DNA of 64,000 bases. Source: a bacterium. Its GTDB lineage: Bacteria > Bacteroidota > Bacteroidia > Cytophagales > Cyclobacteriaceae. The translations under genes and the position numbers were made by a program. Of this stretch, positions 1 to 8,007 are shown in pieces (positions within the stretch are counted from its first letter, which is position 1; every line of letters starts with the position of its first letter). Below the pieces are notes generated by a model that had not been told where the DNA came from, made no database searches, and saw only the letters and a program-made list of their open reading frames with translations. The stretch lies in contig JANSWY010000009.1 in assembly GCA_024743255.1 (NCBI GenBank), positions 1 through 64,000 on the forward strand. The letters are read 5' to 3'.

Positions 1-314
1 AGACTTGGGTTGGAAGGAACATCTCCTGATGCAGTTCCGGAAGAAGTTTGAGTATATCCTTTCCAGGATGATCCATCATATTGATAGTATGCTCCAATAT
101 CCGTATCATAAATAACCAGACCTGTAGCCGGAGAAGAAATTGAATTCCTCTGTGAAGTAGTCATTCTAGGCGCGACAAAACCTTTGGAGTCTGATTGCAA
201 ATCCAAAATTGCTGAGTCATCAGCGGAAGATCCATCATCATTTATAACAATGTTTTGTGCCTGAATGTAAATGTGTCCTGTTAATAACAGTAATAGTAAG
301 TAGTATTTTTTCAT
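1..314 (-). CDS. Secreted repeat/tail-fibre-type surface protein, 5' part only
   Basis: This is the N-terminal 104 codons of a gene that runs off the left edge. The start is the ATG at 312-314, followed by a typical signal peptide (MKKYYLLLLLLTGHIYIQAQ). The mature part begins with a stretch including AILDLQSDSKGFVAPRMT and then GLVIYDTD. This pattern is common at the start of Bacteroidota secreted proteins that carry tail-fibre-like or collagen-like repeats, in which the text describes a parsed data-like 'state' motif followed by repeats. The repeats and C-terminus are outside the window, so the function cannot be stated. Cell-surface or secreted location is inferred from the signal peptide. 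The upstream 195 bases hold a bulged inverted repeat. Confidence 0.75.
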   Translation of the reverse strand, partial: MKKYYLLLLLLTGHIYIQAQNIVINDDGSSADDSAILDLQSDSKGFVAPRMTTSQRNSISSPATGLVIYDTDIGAYYQYDGSSWKGYTQTSSGTASGDVPSNPS

Positions 315-333
315 GGCAGTTTGACTGTATTAC

Positions 334-384
334 ATTAGAATGACAGCTGATCAATCAAAACACCCCCTCCCCCTGTCATCTAAT
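334..384. repeat. Bulged inverted repeat upstream of the first gene
   Basis: ATTAGAATGACAG at 334-346 pairs with CTGTCATCTAAT at 373-384, with one unpaired base. The 26-base loop is C-rich. It lies 20 bases upstream of the secreted-protein start. It could be an operator or a 5' leader stem. There is no T run, so it does not look like a simple terminator. Confidence 0.4.
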
Positions 385-509
385 GATGTTCCGTACTGTA
401 TAATATAACACAATATTTCTACGTGACATAACCAAGAATAAAAATTCACCGTTAAAATATTTGTAGGCATTCTACATCAACCATTATTAAAAACACACTA
501 TCTAAAACT

Positions 510-887
510 ATGACCAACAAAGAACGTCTCTATGACACACTCGGGGAATTACTATATGCAGTTACGAAAGCAGATGGAATAATTCACGAAGAACAATTAA
601 CAGCACTTGAAGAAATTATTAAAGATCATCCTTGGGCCTCAAACATCAAATGGTCTTTTAACTATGAATTGGAACACAATCACACGGTAAACGATGTATA
701 CGAAAAGGTGATCAGTTTTTGTCATGGATATGGCCCAACTGCTGAGTATGAAGAATTTATAGACCTGATGAATAAGATCGCAATTGCAAATGGAGTTGTT
801 GACCAAAGGGAGGAAAAGCTAATAAAATCCTTTACCGAGGATTTAACAGAGCGTTTCCGAGCTGATATTGAGAAACTAATGAATTAG
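510..887 (+). CDS. TerB-like (tellurite resistance B family) protein
   Basis: A 125-residue all-helical acidic protein without signal peptide or membrane segment. Two related segments, LLYAVTKADGIIHEEQ near residues 14-29 and NKIAIANGVVDQREEKLI near 87-104, have the 'A.aDG.i...E' pattern of TerB-type four-helix proteins, in which acidic residues may bind metal. Its length fits the family. It stands alone: the next gene (deoD) is convergent and the two stop codons overlap by 4 bases. No other ter genes are nearby, so a role in tellurite resistance is not implied. The family assignment is by pattern only, and the cellular role is unknown. Confidence 0.6.
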   Translation: MTNKERLYDTLGELLYAVTKADGIIHEEQLTALEEIIKDHPWASNIKWSFNYELEHNHTVNDVYEKVISFCHGYGPTAEYEEFIDLMNKIAIANGVVDQREEKLIKSFTEDLTERFRADIEKLMN

Positions 888-1582
888 GCTATCTCTAAAG
901 CCAGTTTCATCATATCAGTGAAAGATTTTTCTCGTTGTTGAGGGGATGTCATTGTTCCTTCAACAATGTGATCGCTTGCAGTGAGGATGGAAAGACCCTT
1001 CAATTTATTTCTTGCGGCAAATTGGTATATCGCATAGCTTTCCATTTCGGCTCCCATTACACCATGATCTGCCCATACCTTCCACCAATCTGGAACAGGA
1101 TTGTAAAAATTATCCGAGCTAAAAATGTTACCCACTTTAATTGAAATGCCAAGCTCTTTGCTTTTTGAGACACATTTTTCCAGTAATTCGAAATCACAAA
1201 TTGGAGCGAATACGGATTGACCAAAAACCTTTTTCTGGATAGAAGAATCTGAACAGGCTCCCATGGCAACCGCTACCTGACCAAGTTGAATTTCTGGTTG
1301 GATACTACCAAAAGTGCCTACCCTTATCAGGTTTTTAGCACCACAGTTTGCTAGTTCTTGTAAATAAATAAGTGTTGAAGGAATACCCATTCCAGTAGCT
1401 TGTACCGATACCATTTTCCCATTATAGAAACCACTATATCCATACATCCCTCTTATTTCATTGAAACAGAAATGATCTTCTAAAAATGTTTCTGCTATAT
1501 ATTTTGCCCTCAATGGATCTCCAGGAAGCAGCACTGTTTCAGCAACGTCCTCGTTTTTTGCAGCAAGATGGATATTTGTCAT
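884..1582 (-). CDS. deoD: Purine-nucleoside phosphorylase DeoD type
   Basis: Catalyses phosphorolysis of purine (deoxy)ribonucleosides to base plus (deoxy)ribose-1-phosphate in the cytoplasmic salvage pathway. The 232-residue length matches the hexameric bacterial DeoD family. Visible hallmarks are the phosphate-binding LLPGDPLRAKYIAETF near residues 18-33, the RVGTFG strand near residue 87, the MGAEMESYAIY segment that contacts the ribose, and TASDHI with the catalytic Asp near residue 204. The start MTNIHLAAK is the first ATG and gives the usual N-terminus. The gene is alone on its strand; its stop overlaps that of the TerB-like gene. No deo operon partner is in the window. Confidence 0.95.
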   Translation of the reverse strand: MTNIHLAAKNEDVAETVLLPGDPLRAKYIAETFLEDHFCFNEIRGMYGYSGFYNGKMVSVQATGMGIPSTLIYLQELANCGAKNLIRVGTFGSIQPEIQLGQVAVAMGACSDSSIQKKVFGQSVFAPICDFELLEKCVSKSKELGISIKVGNIFSSDNFYNPVPDWWKVWADHGVMGAEMESYAIYQFAARNKLKGLSILTASDHIVEGTMTSPQQREKSFTDMMKLALEIA

Positions 1583-1668
1583 TATTATCTCCGTTTGTTT
1601 AAATATAATTAATTGAGAAATTATGCGTCTTTATCTGTTCATTTTCGTGTGATATAAAAAAGACTTAA

Positions 1669-2211
1669 ATGGATCCAAGAGTTCTTGAAATATGGGAAGA
1701 GTTTCATGAAAAGCTTAAAGCTTACGCATTATCTAAGTTGAAGAACGAAGATGACACTAATGATTTGCTTCAGGAAGTCTTTATTAAAATTCACGGTAAT
1801 CTGGAGAAGATTGAAACAAGTGAAAATTCAAAGTATTATTTAATCGCGATTGTGCGAAACGCGATAAATGATTTCTTTCGAAACAAGCAGATCAATGAAA
1901 ATGAAGAATTTTTAATTGATAAACCTGTAGAAAGTGAATACAGACTAAACGAAATCGTCGCAAACTTCTGTGTGAGACCTCTCATTAGAAAGCTTCCCGA
2001 TAAGTATCAAGAAGCATTATTGCTTTCCGACATTGAAGGTATTCCTCAAAAAGAATTAGCAGAGCAATTAGGTATGTCATATACTGGGCTAAAATCTCGA
2101 GTACAGAGAGGCAGGGTAAAACTAAAAGATCTGATTCTAGGTTGCTGCAAATTTGAAAGTGACAAATACGGGAATCTGGTTGATGCTAAAAGCGATTGTT
2201 CTGGTTGTTAG
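1669..2211 (+). CDS. ECF sigma factor, SigZ-like, with cysteine-rich C-terminal tail
   Basis: A 180-residue sigma-70 family regulator. Region 2 is visible at about residues 12-74 (DDTNDLLQEVFIKIHGNL, then ...VRNAINDFFRNK), and region 4 at 107-156 (LPDKYQEALLLSDIEGIPQK, then LAEQLGMSYTGLKSRVQRGR), the -35 recognition helix-turn-helix. After region 4 there is a short tail with Cys159, Cys160, Cys177 and Cys180 (ending DCSGC). SigZ-type ECF factors of Bacteroidota carry such tails; metal or redox sensing by the tail is my inference. No anti-sigma factor gene is adjacent: the next gene is a convergent DUF3137 protein 6 bases away. This suggests control through the tail rather than through a cognate membrane anti-sigma. 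Confidence 0.85.
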   Translation: MDPRVLEIWEEFHEKLKAYALSKLKNEDDTNDLLQEVFIKIHGNLEKIETSENSKYYLIAIVRNAINDFFRNKQINENEEFLIDKPVESEYRLNEIVANFCVRPLIRKLPDKYQEALLLSDIEGIPQKELAEQLGMSYTGLKSRVQRGRVKLKDLILGCCKFESDKYGNLVDAKSDCSGC

Positions 2212-2217
2212 TAAAGT

Positions 2218-3141
2218 CTAACTTGTCAGTAATTTAATCTGAGTCACATGTTTCATTAAAAGTGCAAAGACTTCTTCAACAGCTTTAGGATCCAGTATAC
2301 TTTTTCCCAGACTGATAGATGTTGCGAAGTGGATTGTTCTCATAATGATGTGTACCTCATCATCCACAAAAGACATAGTAAATAAAGTCCTATGGTCCAT
2401 TTCTTTCTCCATGTTTAGGATGGTTTCCATTTTTGAAGGAGTTATGACATCCAAAACAGTCTCTTCGTTTGAGGAATATACAGTAAACACATTTTCAAAT
2501 TCGGGAAGCTTCAAAGAGACTTCAGGTAGACTGGGTAACAATTTTGAAGCATTGGGAAGGGCCGATATCAAACTTACAGCACTTTTCCCTAAACCGCTGA
2601 CCCGAGGACCAATGTATATGGGAGATTCAACCGGTTTTGACATTTTTGCACAGTAATATATACCGGATATAAATTCAGTGGTACTGAAAGAATACGCTTC
2701 AATTTCCTGACCTGAAATTTCTCCGTAGAAATGGCTGCTAATTTTGAAATCATAATTTTCAGCCGACTGATTAAAAATCAACATGCTGCCATTCAACTTT
2801 TCAAAAAAATCTCCAAAAGCCAAGTCGTAGTTTAGATTAGGAAATAATGCTGGAGTGAGCTTCGAGATGATTTCTTCCTTGAAATACTTTTCATACTTGT
2901 GGTATATATAAATGTAATCGAAAATGTGTCTGAAGAAATTAGCCATCATTAAAATGAGAGCAGTAAAAAAAATGACTCTATTAGTATCTTGATAATAAAT
3001 CATTACCGGTATTCCTATTGCAGGAATTACAAAGAAGAGAACAAGATTTATTCTGACTCGTCTGAGTTTTCTCAACCTGTGATTTTCCAGCGCTTGAAGG
3101 TTACCTATGGAACCTTTAATTAATGATTCAATAGTACTCAT
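2218..3141 (-). CDS. DUF3137 family membrane protein
   Basis: A 307-residue protein with two hydrophobic segments close together near residues 30-50 and 56-72, followed by a soluble domain of about 230 residues. The soluble part contains LTPALFPNLNYDLAFGDFFE and the NYDFKISSHFYGEISGQEIE region typical of DUF3137 proteins ('Galanin-like' annotations also occur). The function of the family is unknown. The N-terminus is cytosolic with a basic stretch (HRLRKLRRVR) before the first membrane helix. It is convergent with the sigma factor gene and leaves only 6 bases between them. The start ATG at 3141 is the only sensible one. Confidence 0.75.
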   Translation of the reverse strand: MSTIESLIKGSIGNLQALENHRLRKLRRVRINLVLFFVIPAIGIPVMIYYQDTNRVIFFTALILMMANFFRHIFDYIYIYHKYEKYFKEEIISKLTPALFPNLNYDLAFGDFFEKLNGSMLIFNQSAENYDFKISSHFYGEISGQEIEAYSFSTTEFISGIYYCAKMSKPVESPIYIGPRVSGLGKSAVSLISALPNASKLLPSLPEVSLKLPEFENVFTVYSSNEETVLDVITPSKMETILNMEKEMDHRTLFTMSFVDDEVHIIMRTIHFATSISLGKSILDPKAVEEVFALLMKHVTQIKLLTS

Positions 3142-3233
3142 TGCTAATCCTTTACGTAGTACGTTCTGAATTTAGTACAATGTACGATCGAAATCAACTG
3201 GTCAACTAACAAAAGGAAGATTTGTAAGCGCAT

Positions 3234-3266
3234 AAAAAAACCTGCTCCCAGAAGAAAGCAGGTTTC
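3234..3266 (-). terminator. Rho-independent terminator of the FKBP gene
   Basis: Read on the minus strand, AAACCTGCT pairs with AGCAGGTTT around a loop of about 9 bases and is followed by seven T. It begins about 23 bases after the FKBP stop codon. Confidence 0.85.
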
Positions 3267-3288
3267 AATTTCCTTTAAGGTATAATTT

Positions 3289-3966
3289 TTATCTATCCAC
3301 AGAAATCAACTCTACTTCAAATACCAAAACAGAATTTGGAGGAATTGAACCTTGAGGTCTTGGTCCGTACCCAAGGTCTGATGGAATTACAAGTTCTGCT
3401 TTACCACCTTCTTTCATTAACTGAAGACCTTCTGTCCAGCCCCTAATAACTTGATTCAAACCAAAAGATGCTGGCTGACCCCTTTCAACAGAACTGTCAA
3501 AAACTGTCCCATCAATCAGTTTTCCTGTATAGTGAACAGTCACCTTATCCGTTTCGGTAGGACTGGCCCCTGTTCCTGCAGTAATCTCTCTAATTTGCAA
3601 TCCTGATTCGGTAACAGTCACTCCATCTTTTGCTTTGTTATCTTCTAAATATTGCATTCCTTTTTGTACTGCCTCCGCTGCTCGCATCTCATCTCTTTTT
3701 ACGACAACTGCCTGGCATTCAGCTAAAGTAAGTTGTGCATTCTCCGCTAATGCATCTCTGATAGCCATCCCGATAATTTCTGGCTTTACATTTTCAATTT
3801 TAGCTTGTCTCATGGACTCACCAATCTGAACACCGTAGCTATAGCTTAAGCTATCATAAAAAGAAGTCAATTCAGCTGGAGCATCGCTGCTCGTAGTATT
3901 TTCATTACAAGAAGTGAATAAAGCAACAACTGCTAAAGAAATTGCCAACACTTTAATATTTTTCAT
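3289..3966 (-). CDS. FKBP-type peptidyl-prolyl isomerase, lipoprotein
   Basis: Catalyses cis-trans isomerisation of prolyl bonds in periplasmic or surface proteins. Residues 1-20 form a lipoprotein signal ending in LFTSC with Cys20 as the lipidation site. An N-terminal FKBP dimerisation-type domain follows ([17 protein letters not shown], residues about 46-110), then the FKBP domain from about residue 125, with [18 protein letters not shown], the [15 protein letters not shown] segment and LGYGPRP...[14 protein letters not shown]. The 225-residue length and domain order fit the FkpA/Mip class. A terminator follows. It appears monocistronic. Confidence 0.93.
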   Translation of the reverse strand: MKNIKVLAISLAVVALFTSCNENTTSSDAPAELTSFYDSLSYSYGVQIGESMRQAKIENVKPEIIGMAIRDALAENAQLTLAECQAVVVKRDEMRAAEAVQKGMQYLEDNKAKDGVTVTESGLQIREITAGTGASPTETDKVTVHYTGKLIDGTVFDSSVERGQPASFGLNQVIRGWTEGLQLMKEGGKAELVIPSDLGYGPRPQGSIPPNSVLVFEVELISVDR

Positions 3967-4083
3967 TTGATTAGATTTTAATACGCTTGCGAATCTAGTG
4001 GATTAATTCCTAATGAGTTAACGGTTTGAGCATTATTAAATTAATCACTCCTAAAATTGAAAATCTGTGCTGAAATATTCTGT

Positions 4084-4091
4084 TATATTTG
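4084..4091 (+). promoter_or_regulatory. Candidate -7 element TATATTTG before the DUF819 gene
   Basis: A perfect match to the Bacteroidota -7 consensus TAnnTTTG, 29 bases before the ATG. I do not see a convincing TTTG at the -33 position. Confidence 0.4.
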
Positions 4092-4120
4092 AGCCTCAAC
4101 AAACCTAAACCCGAAAAGCT

Positions 4121-5377
4121 ATGCACGGAGGAACAGCGGATGCTCTCATTTCAAATGACGCTATTGTTTTTGGAATCTTAATGATCATGCTGGCAGTTAT
4201 TTTTAAAACTGCGTCGATGGAAACCCCCTTCTGGAAGAAGTTCTACAGCGTTGTTCCCATTATCTTACTTTGCTACTTTTTACCCTCACTGCTAAATACA
4301 TTCGGACTGGTAAACCCGGATGAATCCAGGGTTTATTTTGTTGCTTCTCGCTACTTGTTACCAGCCTGTTTGGTACTTCTCACTTTAAGCATAGATCTAA
4401 AGGAAATTTTAAAATTAGGACCAAAAGCGCTCATAATGTTCGTCACCGCAACTATAAGTGTTGTAATTGGTGGACCCATTGCAATTATTGTTTCTTCCTG
4501 GATCAATCCCGAGTGGGTTGGTGGAATGGGACCCGAGGCAGTATGGAGGGGAATGAGTACAATCGCTGGTAGTTGGATTGGTGGTGGAGCAAATCAGGCA
4601 GCTATGTTTGAGATGTTTGAACCTAGTGGTGATTTATATTCAACAAGTATTGCAGTTGATATAATTGTTGGTGAATTATGGCTGGCAGCACTACTTATTG
4701 GGATCGGAAGAAGGGCAAGTATTGATAGATTTTTCAAGGCTGATAATTCATCTATTCAATCTTTGAAAACCAAAATGGAAGAATACAGTCAAAGTATAGC
4801 CAAAATACCAACTACTAATGATTTAATGATCATTTTGGGGATTGCTTTTGGAATTACTGGCTTCTCACATTTAGTTGCCGACTGGCTGGCACCTGCAATA
4901 GGCGAAAACTTTCCTGAGCTCAAAAAACTTAGTCTGCATAAAGAATTCTTTTGGTTAATTGTAACAGCTACCTCGGTAGGGATCATTATATCATTCACCA
5001 AAATCCGTGAACTAGAAGGGGCCGGAGCATCCAAAATTGGTTCTGTGTTTATCTTCATATTAGTTGCATCAATTGGAATGAAAATGGATGTACTTGCTAT
5101 CCTCGACAACCCAGGGTATTTCGTGGTTGGTATGATATGGATTTCAGTGCATGTTATTATGCTAATTGTAATGGCCAAATTGATTCGCGCACCTTATTTC
5201 TTTTTAGCTGTGGGTAGTCAGGCGAATATTGGCGGAGCGGCATCTGCACCTGTAGTAGCCGCGGCATTCCATCCAAGTTTGGCTCCTGTAGGTGTATTAC
5301 TGGCTGTTTTAGGGTATGCGCTTGGAACTTATGGCGCTTACTTCTGTGGAATTTTAATGCAGATGGCTTCTCAGTAA
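4121..5377 (+). CDS. DUF819 family integral membrane protein (YjcL-like, putative transporter)
   Basis: A 418-residue protein with about ten to eleven hydrophobic helices and no signal peptide. Conserved glycine-rich stretches stand out: WRGMSTIAGSWIGGGANQAA in the middle and AVGSQANIGGAASAPVVAAA near the C-terminus. These paired elements are typical of DUF819 proteins and resemble the two inverted half-repeats of secondary transporters; the substrate is not established for the family. The first ATG lies behind a good -7 element. The gene is followed, on the same strand, by the CC-rich peptide and the metal-domain AraC regulator, but an 81-base gap and lack of overlap leave operon membership open. 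Confidence 0.8.
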   Translation: MHGGTADALISNDAIVFGILMIMLAVIFKTASMETPFWKKFYSVVPIILLCYFLPSLLNTFGLVNPDESRVYFVASRYLLPACLVLLTLSIDLKEILKLGPKALIMFVTATISVVIGGPIAIIVSSWINPEWVGGMGPEAVWRGMSTIAGSWIGGGANQAAMFEMFEPSGDLYSTSIAVDIIVGELWLAALLIGIGRRASIDRFFKADNSSIQSLKTKMEEYSQSIAKIPTTNDLMIILGIAFGITGFSHLVADWLAPAIGENFPELKKLSLHKEFFWLIVTATSVGIIISFTKIRELEGAGASKIGSVFIFILVASIGMKMDVLAILDNPGYFVVGMIWISVHVIMLIVMAKLIRAPYFFLAVGSQANIGGAASAPVVAAAFHPSLAPVGVLLAVLGYALGTYGAYFCGILMQMASQ

Positions 5378-5458
5378 AGAATATCTATTCCATCGAATCA
5401 TTTTTTCTAATAGTTGAGTCTTTTCGAAGTAATTCCGTCTTCTCAATAAAAAACTATT

Positions 5459-5596
5459 ATGAATTTAGAATCTATTAAAGAAAGAAATCGCTCATGTTGT
5501 GGAAATGGAGACTCAAATTGCTGCCAATCTGAAGATAGCTCATGCTGTTCTTCAAACGGTTGTTGCGGTAGTTCTTGCAACTCTGGCTGCTGCTAG
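5459..5596 (+). CDS. 45-residue CC-rich peptide, metallothionein-like
   Basis: A short open reading frame of 45 codons from the ATG at 5459 to TAG at 5594-5596. It has 11 cysteines, at residues 13, 14, 21, 22, 29, 30, 35, 36, 40, 44 and 45; ten of these form five CC pairs. The rest is mostly Ser, Asn and Gly after a charged start (MNLESIKERNR). There is no signal peptide. The regular spacing of CC pairs (8, 8, 6 residues) argues for selection rather than chance. Chelation of soft metals is the simplest reading, by analogy with metallothioneins, but I do not recognise the family; a modified-peptide precursor is an alternative. The downstream gene encodes a membrane AraC regulator with an exported CxxC metal-binding domain, which supports a metal theme. 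No strong ribosome binding site is visible, as is usual in Bacteroidota. Confidence 0.65.
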   Translation: MNLESIKERNRSCCGNGDSNCCQSEDSSCCSSNGCCGSSCNSGCC

Positions 5597-5628
5597 AAAA
5601 GCTTGCCGTTTCATTAAGGTTATTACAC

Positions 5629-5659
5629 AGAAGGGTTGTTAATAAATAACAATCCTTCT
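5629..5659 (+). repeat. 13-bp hairpin between CC-rich peptide and AraC gene
   Basis: AGAAGGGTTGTTA (5629-5641) pairs with TAACAATCCTTCT (5647-5659) with one G-T pair and a 5-base loop. It ends 21 bases before the AraC start. No T run follows, so an operator, an mRNA-stabilising stem or a processing site is as likely as a terminator. Confidence 0.6.
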
Positions 5660-5680
5660 AAAAGACCGTAAGTTTTAGAG

Positions 5681-7033
5681 ATGGCCAAGTTTATATTACC
5701 AATACTAACCCTCCTACTTTTGGCACTTCTGGTACCGGGTGATGATATACACAACTCGCATGACCATTTCAAAATACAACGTACTACCACTTACAGATGC
5801 CCTCCTTGCGGTTGCGCTCATGATGAAACAGACTTTCACGAGAAAGGTTATTGTCCATTTTGTAATATGCCATTGGTAGCTGTCAATGAAGGTGCTTCAG
5901 GATCAATTGATAATTTCGTTAGCCCTTTGTTTAAAGATGGGCTTCTTGGTGCTTTTTACCCTAAATTGATTTACCCACTTTTTGTTGGAGGTATATTATT
6001 CGCAGTGTTTCTTATGATATCAATTAAACACGGCAAATCAATCAATATCTATTTAACCTCGATTATTTTGGTAATTGCTCTGTATGGATTCAAAAACCAA
6101 TTATATGGAGTTCAAAATGGAATCACTAATCGGCATGATGCTTTATTCATTCCTATCTCTTTCATTCTTCTGATTGGCCCACTAATCTATCTCTTTACTA
6201 AAAGCTCGGTGCTTCAAAATTTCAAGTGGGAAAGAAAGAGAACTATATGGCACTTCATACCTGCAGTTGTAATCTTCTGTATGTATTCCATCTTACTAAT
6301 TGCTCCTAAAGCTATCAGTGATGGGTTTATGTCTTCACCCTTTGAAGTGTCCTTCAGTCATATTGAACAGCTATTCGCAATCATAATTGGCTTTTGGTAT
6401 TTGAATCGATCTTATACTGTTGTTGAAAATACAGACAAACTGGATCCGTGGTTATTCAGTTGGATGAAGCGATTCCACATTGGGATGGCAACATTTCTAG
6501 GGTTATGGGGGTTGCAGATGATCCTAAACTATTGGCTCTATGATATGGAAGTAGCTACGCTTACTTATAATCTGCTTTGGATTTCAATAGCGGCAATTAT
6601 TGTATGGATCAGTATTGAAGTAGCACTAAGACCTCAATATTTCATCTTCAACAAACTCCATCCAACAACACCAAGAAGCTGGACTGACCAGGAAATTGCC
6701 ACCTATAAAATGAGGTTGGAAAATGTAATGATGGAACAGAAACTCTATACTGATCCAAATCTAAATCTGGAAAAACTGGCAACACAACTCGATACTAACA
6801 GCAAGTACCTTAGCTCTATTCTAAATAATGCAATTGGTAAAAGCTTCTATGAGTATGTCACTCAATACAGAATTGAAGAAGTAAAACAATTATTGAAGAG
6901 TCCTAAAAGCAGAAATTATACAATTGAAGCAATGGCCAATCAAGCGGGTTTTAAATCAAAATCCAGTTTCAATACAGCATTTAAGAAACATACCCAGATG
7001 ACGCCAAAAGAGTATATCAAGGCTGAGCAATAA
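5681..7033 (+). CDS. Membrane AraC-family regulator with exported heavy-metal-binding domain
   Basis: A 450-residue three-part protein. Residues 1-19 form a signal peptide or anchor. Residues 35-65 hold a short Cys-rich domain with CPPCGC (Cys40, 43, 45) and CPFCNMPL (Cys58, Cys61), resembling the heavy-metal-binding domain found at the N-terminus of metal pumps and efflux adaptors. About seven to eight membrane helices follow (residues about 95-315). The C-terminus is an AraC/XylS double helix-turn-helix (LNLEKLATQLDTNSKYLSSI ... IEAMANQAGFKSKSSFNTAF, then TPKEYIKAEQ). The layout suggests a one-component sensor that detects a metal outside and binds DNA inside; this is inference. Its neighbour upstream is the CC-rich peptide, a plausible target. 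Confidence 0.85.
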   Translation: MAKFILPILTLLLLALLVPGDDIHNSHDHFKIQRTTTYRCPPCGCAHDETDFHEKGYCPFCNMPLVAVNEGASGSIDNFVSPLFKDGLLGAFYPKLIYPLFVGGILFAVFLMISIKHGKSINIYLTSIILVIALYGFKNQLYGVQNGITNRHDALFIPISFILLIGPLIYLFTKSSVLQNFKWERKRTIWHFIPAVVIFCMYSILLIAPKAISDGFMSSPFEVSFSHIEQLFAIIIGFWYLNRSYTVVENTDKLDPWLFSWMKRFHIGMATFLGLWGLQMILNYWLYDMEVATLTYNLLWISIAAIIVWISIEVALRPQYFIFNKLHPTTPRSWTDQEIATYKMRLENVMMEQKLYTDPNLNLEKLATQLDTNSKYLSSILNNAIGKSFYEYVTQYRIEEVKQLLKSPKSRNYTIEAMANQAGFKSKSSFNTAFKKHTQMTPKEYIKAEQ

Positions 7034-7128
7034 ACTGCAATTTGTTCGAATTCCGTTAGTCGTACAAATCTGGATTTGAAGGCAGGTTAGCTGTTTTTAG
7101 ATTTCTGACTGAATCAAAATAATCAGTC

Positions 7129-8007
7129 ATGATAAATCACGTCAAAATAGTAGCAACCATATTTCTCATTTTATTAGCTATTCAATCTTGTGGACAAGTA
7201 TGGTCCAACGATGGAAAGAAAATAGCATTCTTTTATTTGCATGAAATTGAAGACATCTATACAGTCAATGTAGATGGAAGCAATTTCAAAGTATTGGAAG
7301 GACACGAAGCGAGAGACTTTGCTCCTCAATGGTCAAATGACAACAAACACATCTTATTCACTTCTATAAGAGACGGACATCACGAATTATACAGTTTTGA
7401 TAAAAACGGAGGAAACACTAAAAGATTAACAAATACAGAGTTTGATTCTGAAGATGGAAGTTTCTCTTCGGATGGAAAACAAATCGTTTTCTCAAGTAAT
7501 AGGTCGGGCAACAGAGAGCTGTATATTATGAGTTGCGACGGACAAAACGTTACACAAATTACAAACACTTCTGCCGAGGAGTCTACTCCAAGGTGGTCTC
7601 CGGATGGTAAAAAAATTCTGTTTCGAAGAAGTTTATCAGAGCAGGAACCTGCTGACTTATTCACAATAGATATTGAATCCCTTGAAGTACAACAACTCAC
7701 TCAAAGTTCATTTTCAGAATTTCACCAATCATGGTCTCCGGATGGCTCTATGATTTCTTATGTCAGAGTTATAGATGACACATTTCAAGTTGTGATCATG
7801 TCAACTGATCGTAAATTCAGCAAGGTGCTAATCAGCAAAAAGGGGTACCAGGCATTCTACCCCTGCTGGTCGCCATCTGGTGCAGAGATAGCTTTCACAA
7901 GAGATATCATGTCTGGTACTGAAGAAGGGCTACCGGCTCTTTATAAAGTTGATTTACAAGGAAATGAAACTATGATCACCTCGAAGAACAACTTTGACAG
8001 TTATTAA
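7129..8007 (+). CDS. TolB-like WD40/PD40 beta-propeller lipoprotein
   Basis: A 292-residue protein with a lipoprotein signal (LLAIQSCGQ, Cys21). At least five propeller blades with the PD40 signature are visible: WSNDGKKIAFF, WSNDNKHILFTS, FSSDGKQIVFSS, WSPDGKKILFR, WSPDGSMISYV and WSPSGAEIAFT. Such TolB-type propellers usually serve as protein-binding or enzyme-associated scaffolds in the periplasm or at the outer membrane. It has no TolB N-terminal domain, so it is not TolB itself. The stop is directly adjacent to that of the convergent DUF5916 gene (no gap). Confidence 0.88.
   Translation: MINHVKIVATIFLILLAIQSCGQVWSNDGKKIAFFYLHEIEDIYTVNVDGSNFKVLEGHEARDFAPQWSNDNKHILFTSIRDGHHELYSFDKNGGNTKRLTNTEFDSEDGSFSSDGKQIVFSSNRSGNRELYIMSCDGQNVTQITNTSAEESTPRWSPDGKKILFRRSLSEQEPADLFTIDIESLEVQQLTQSSFSEFHQSWSPDGSMISYVRVIDDTFQVVIMSTDRKFSKVLISKKGYQAFYPCWSPSGAEIAFTRDIMSGTEEGLPALYKVDLQGNETMITSKNNFDSY

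Noticed and set aside
510-887. Tellurite resistance operon
   Set aside because: Only a TerB-like protein is present; there is no other ter gene.
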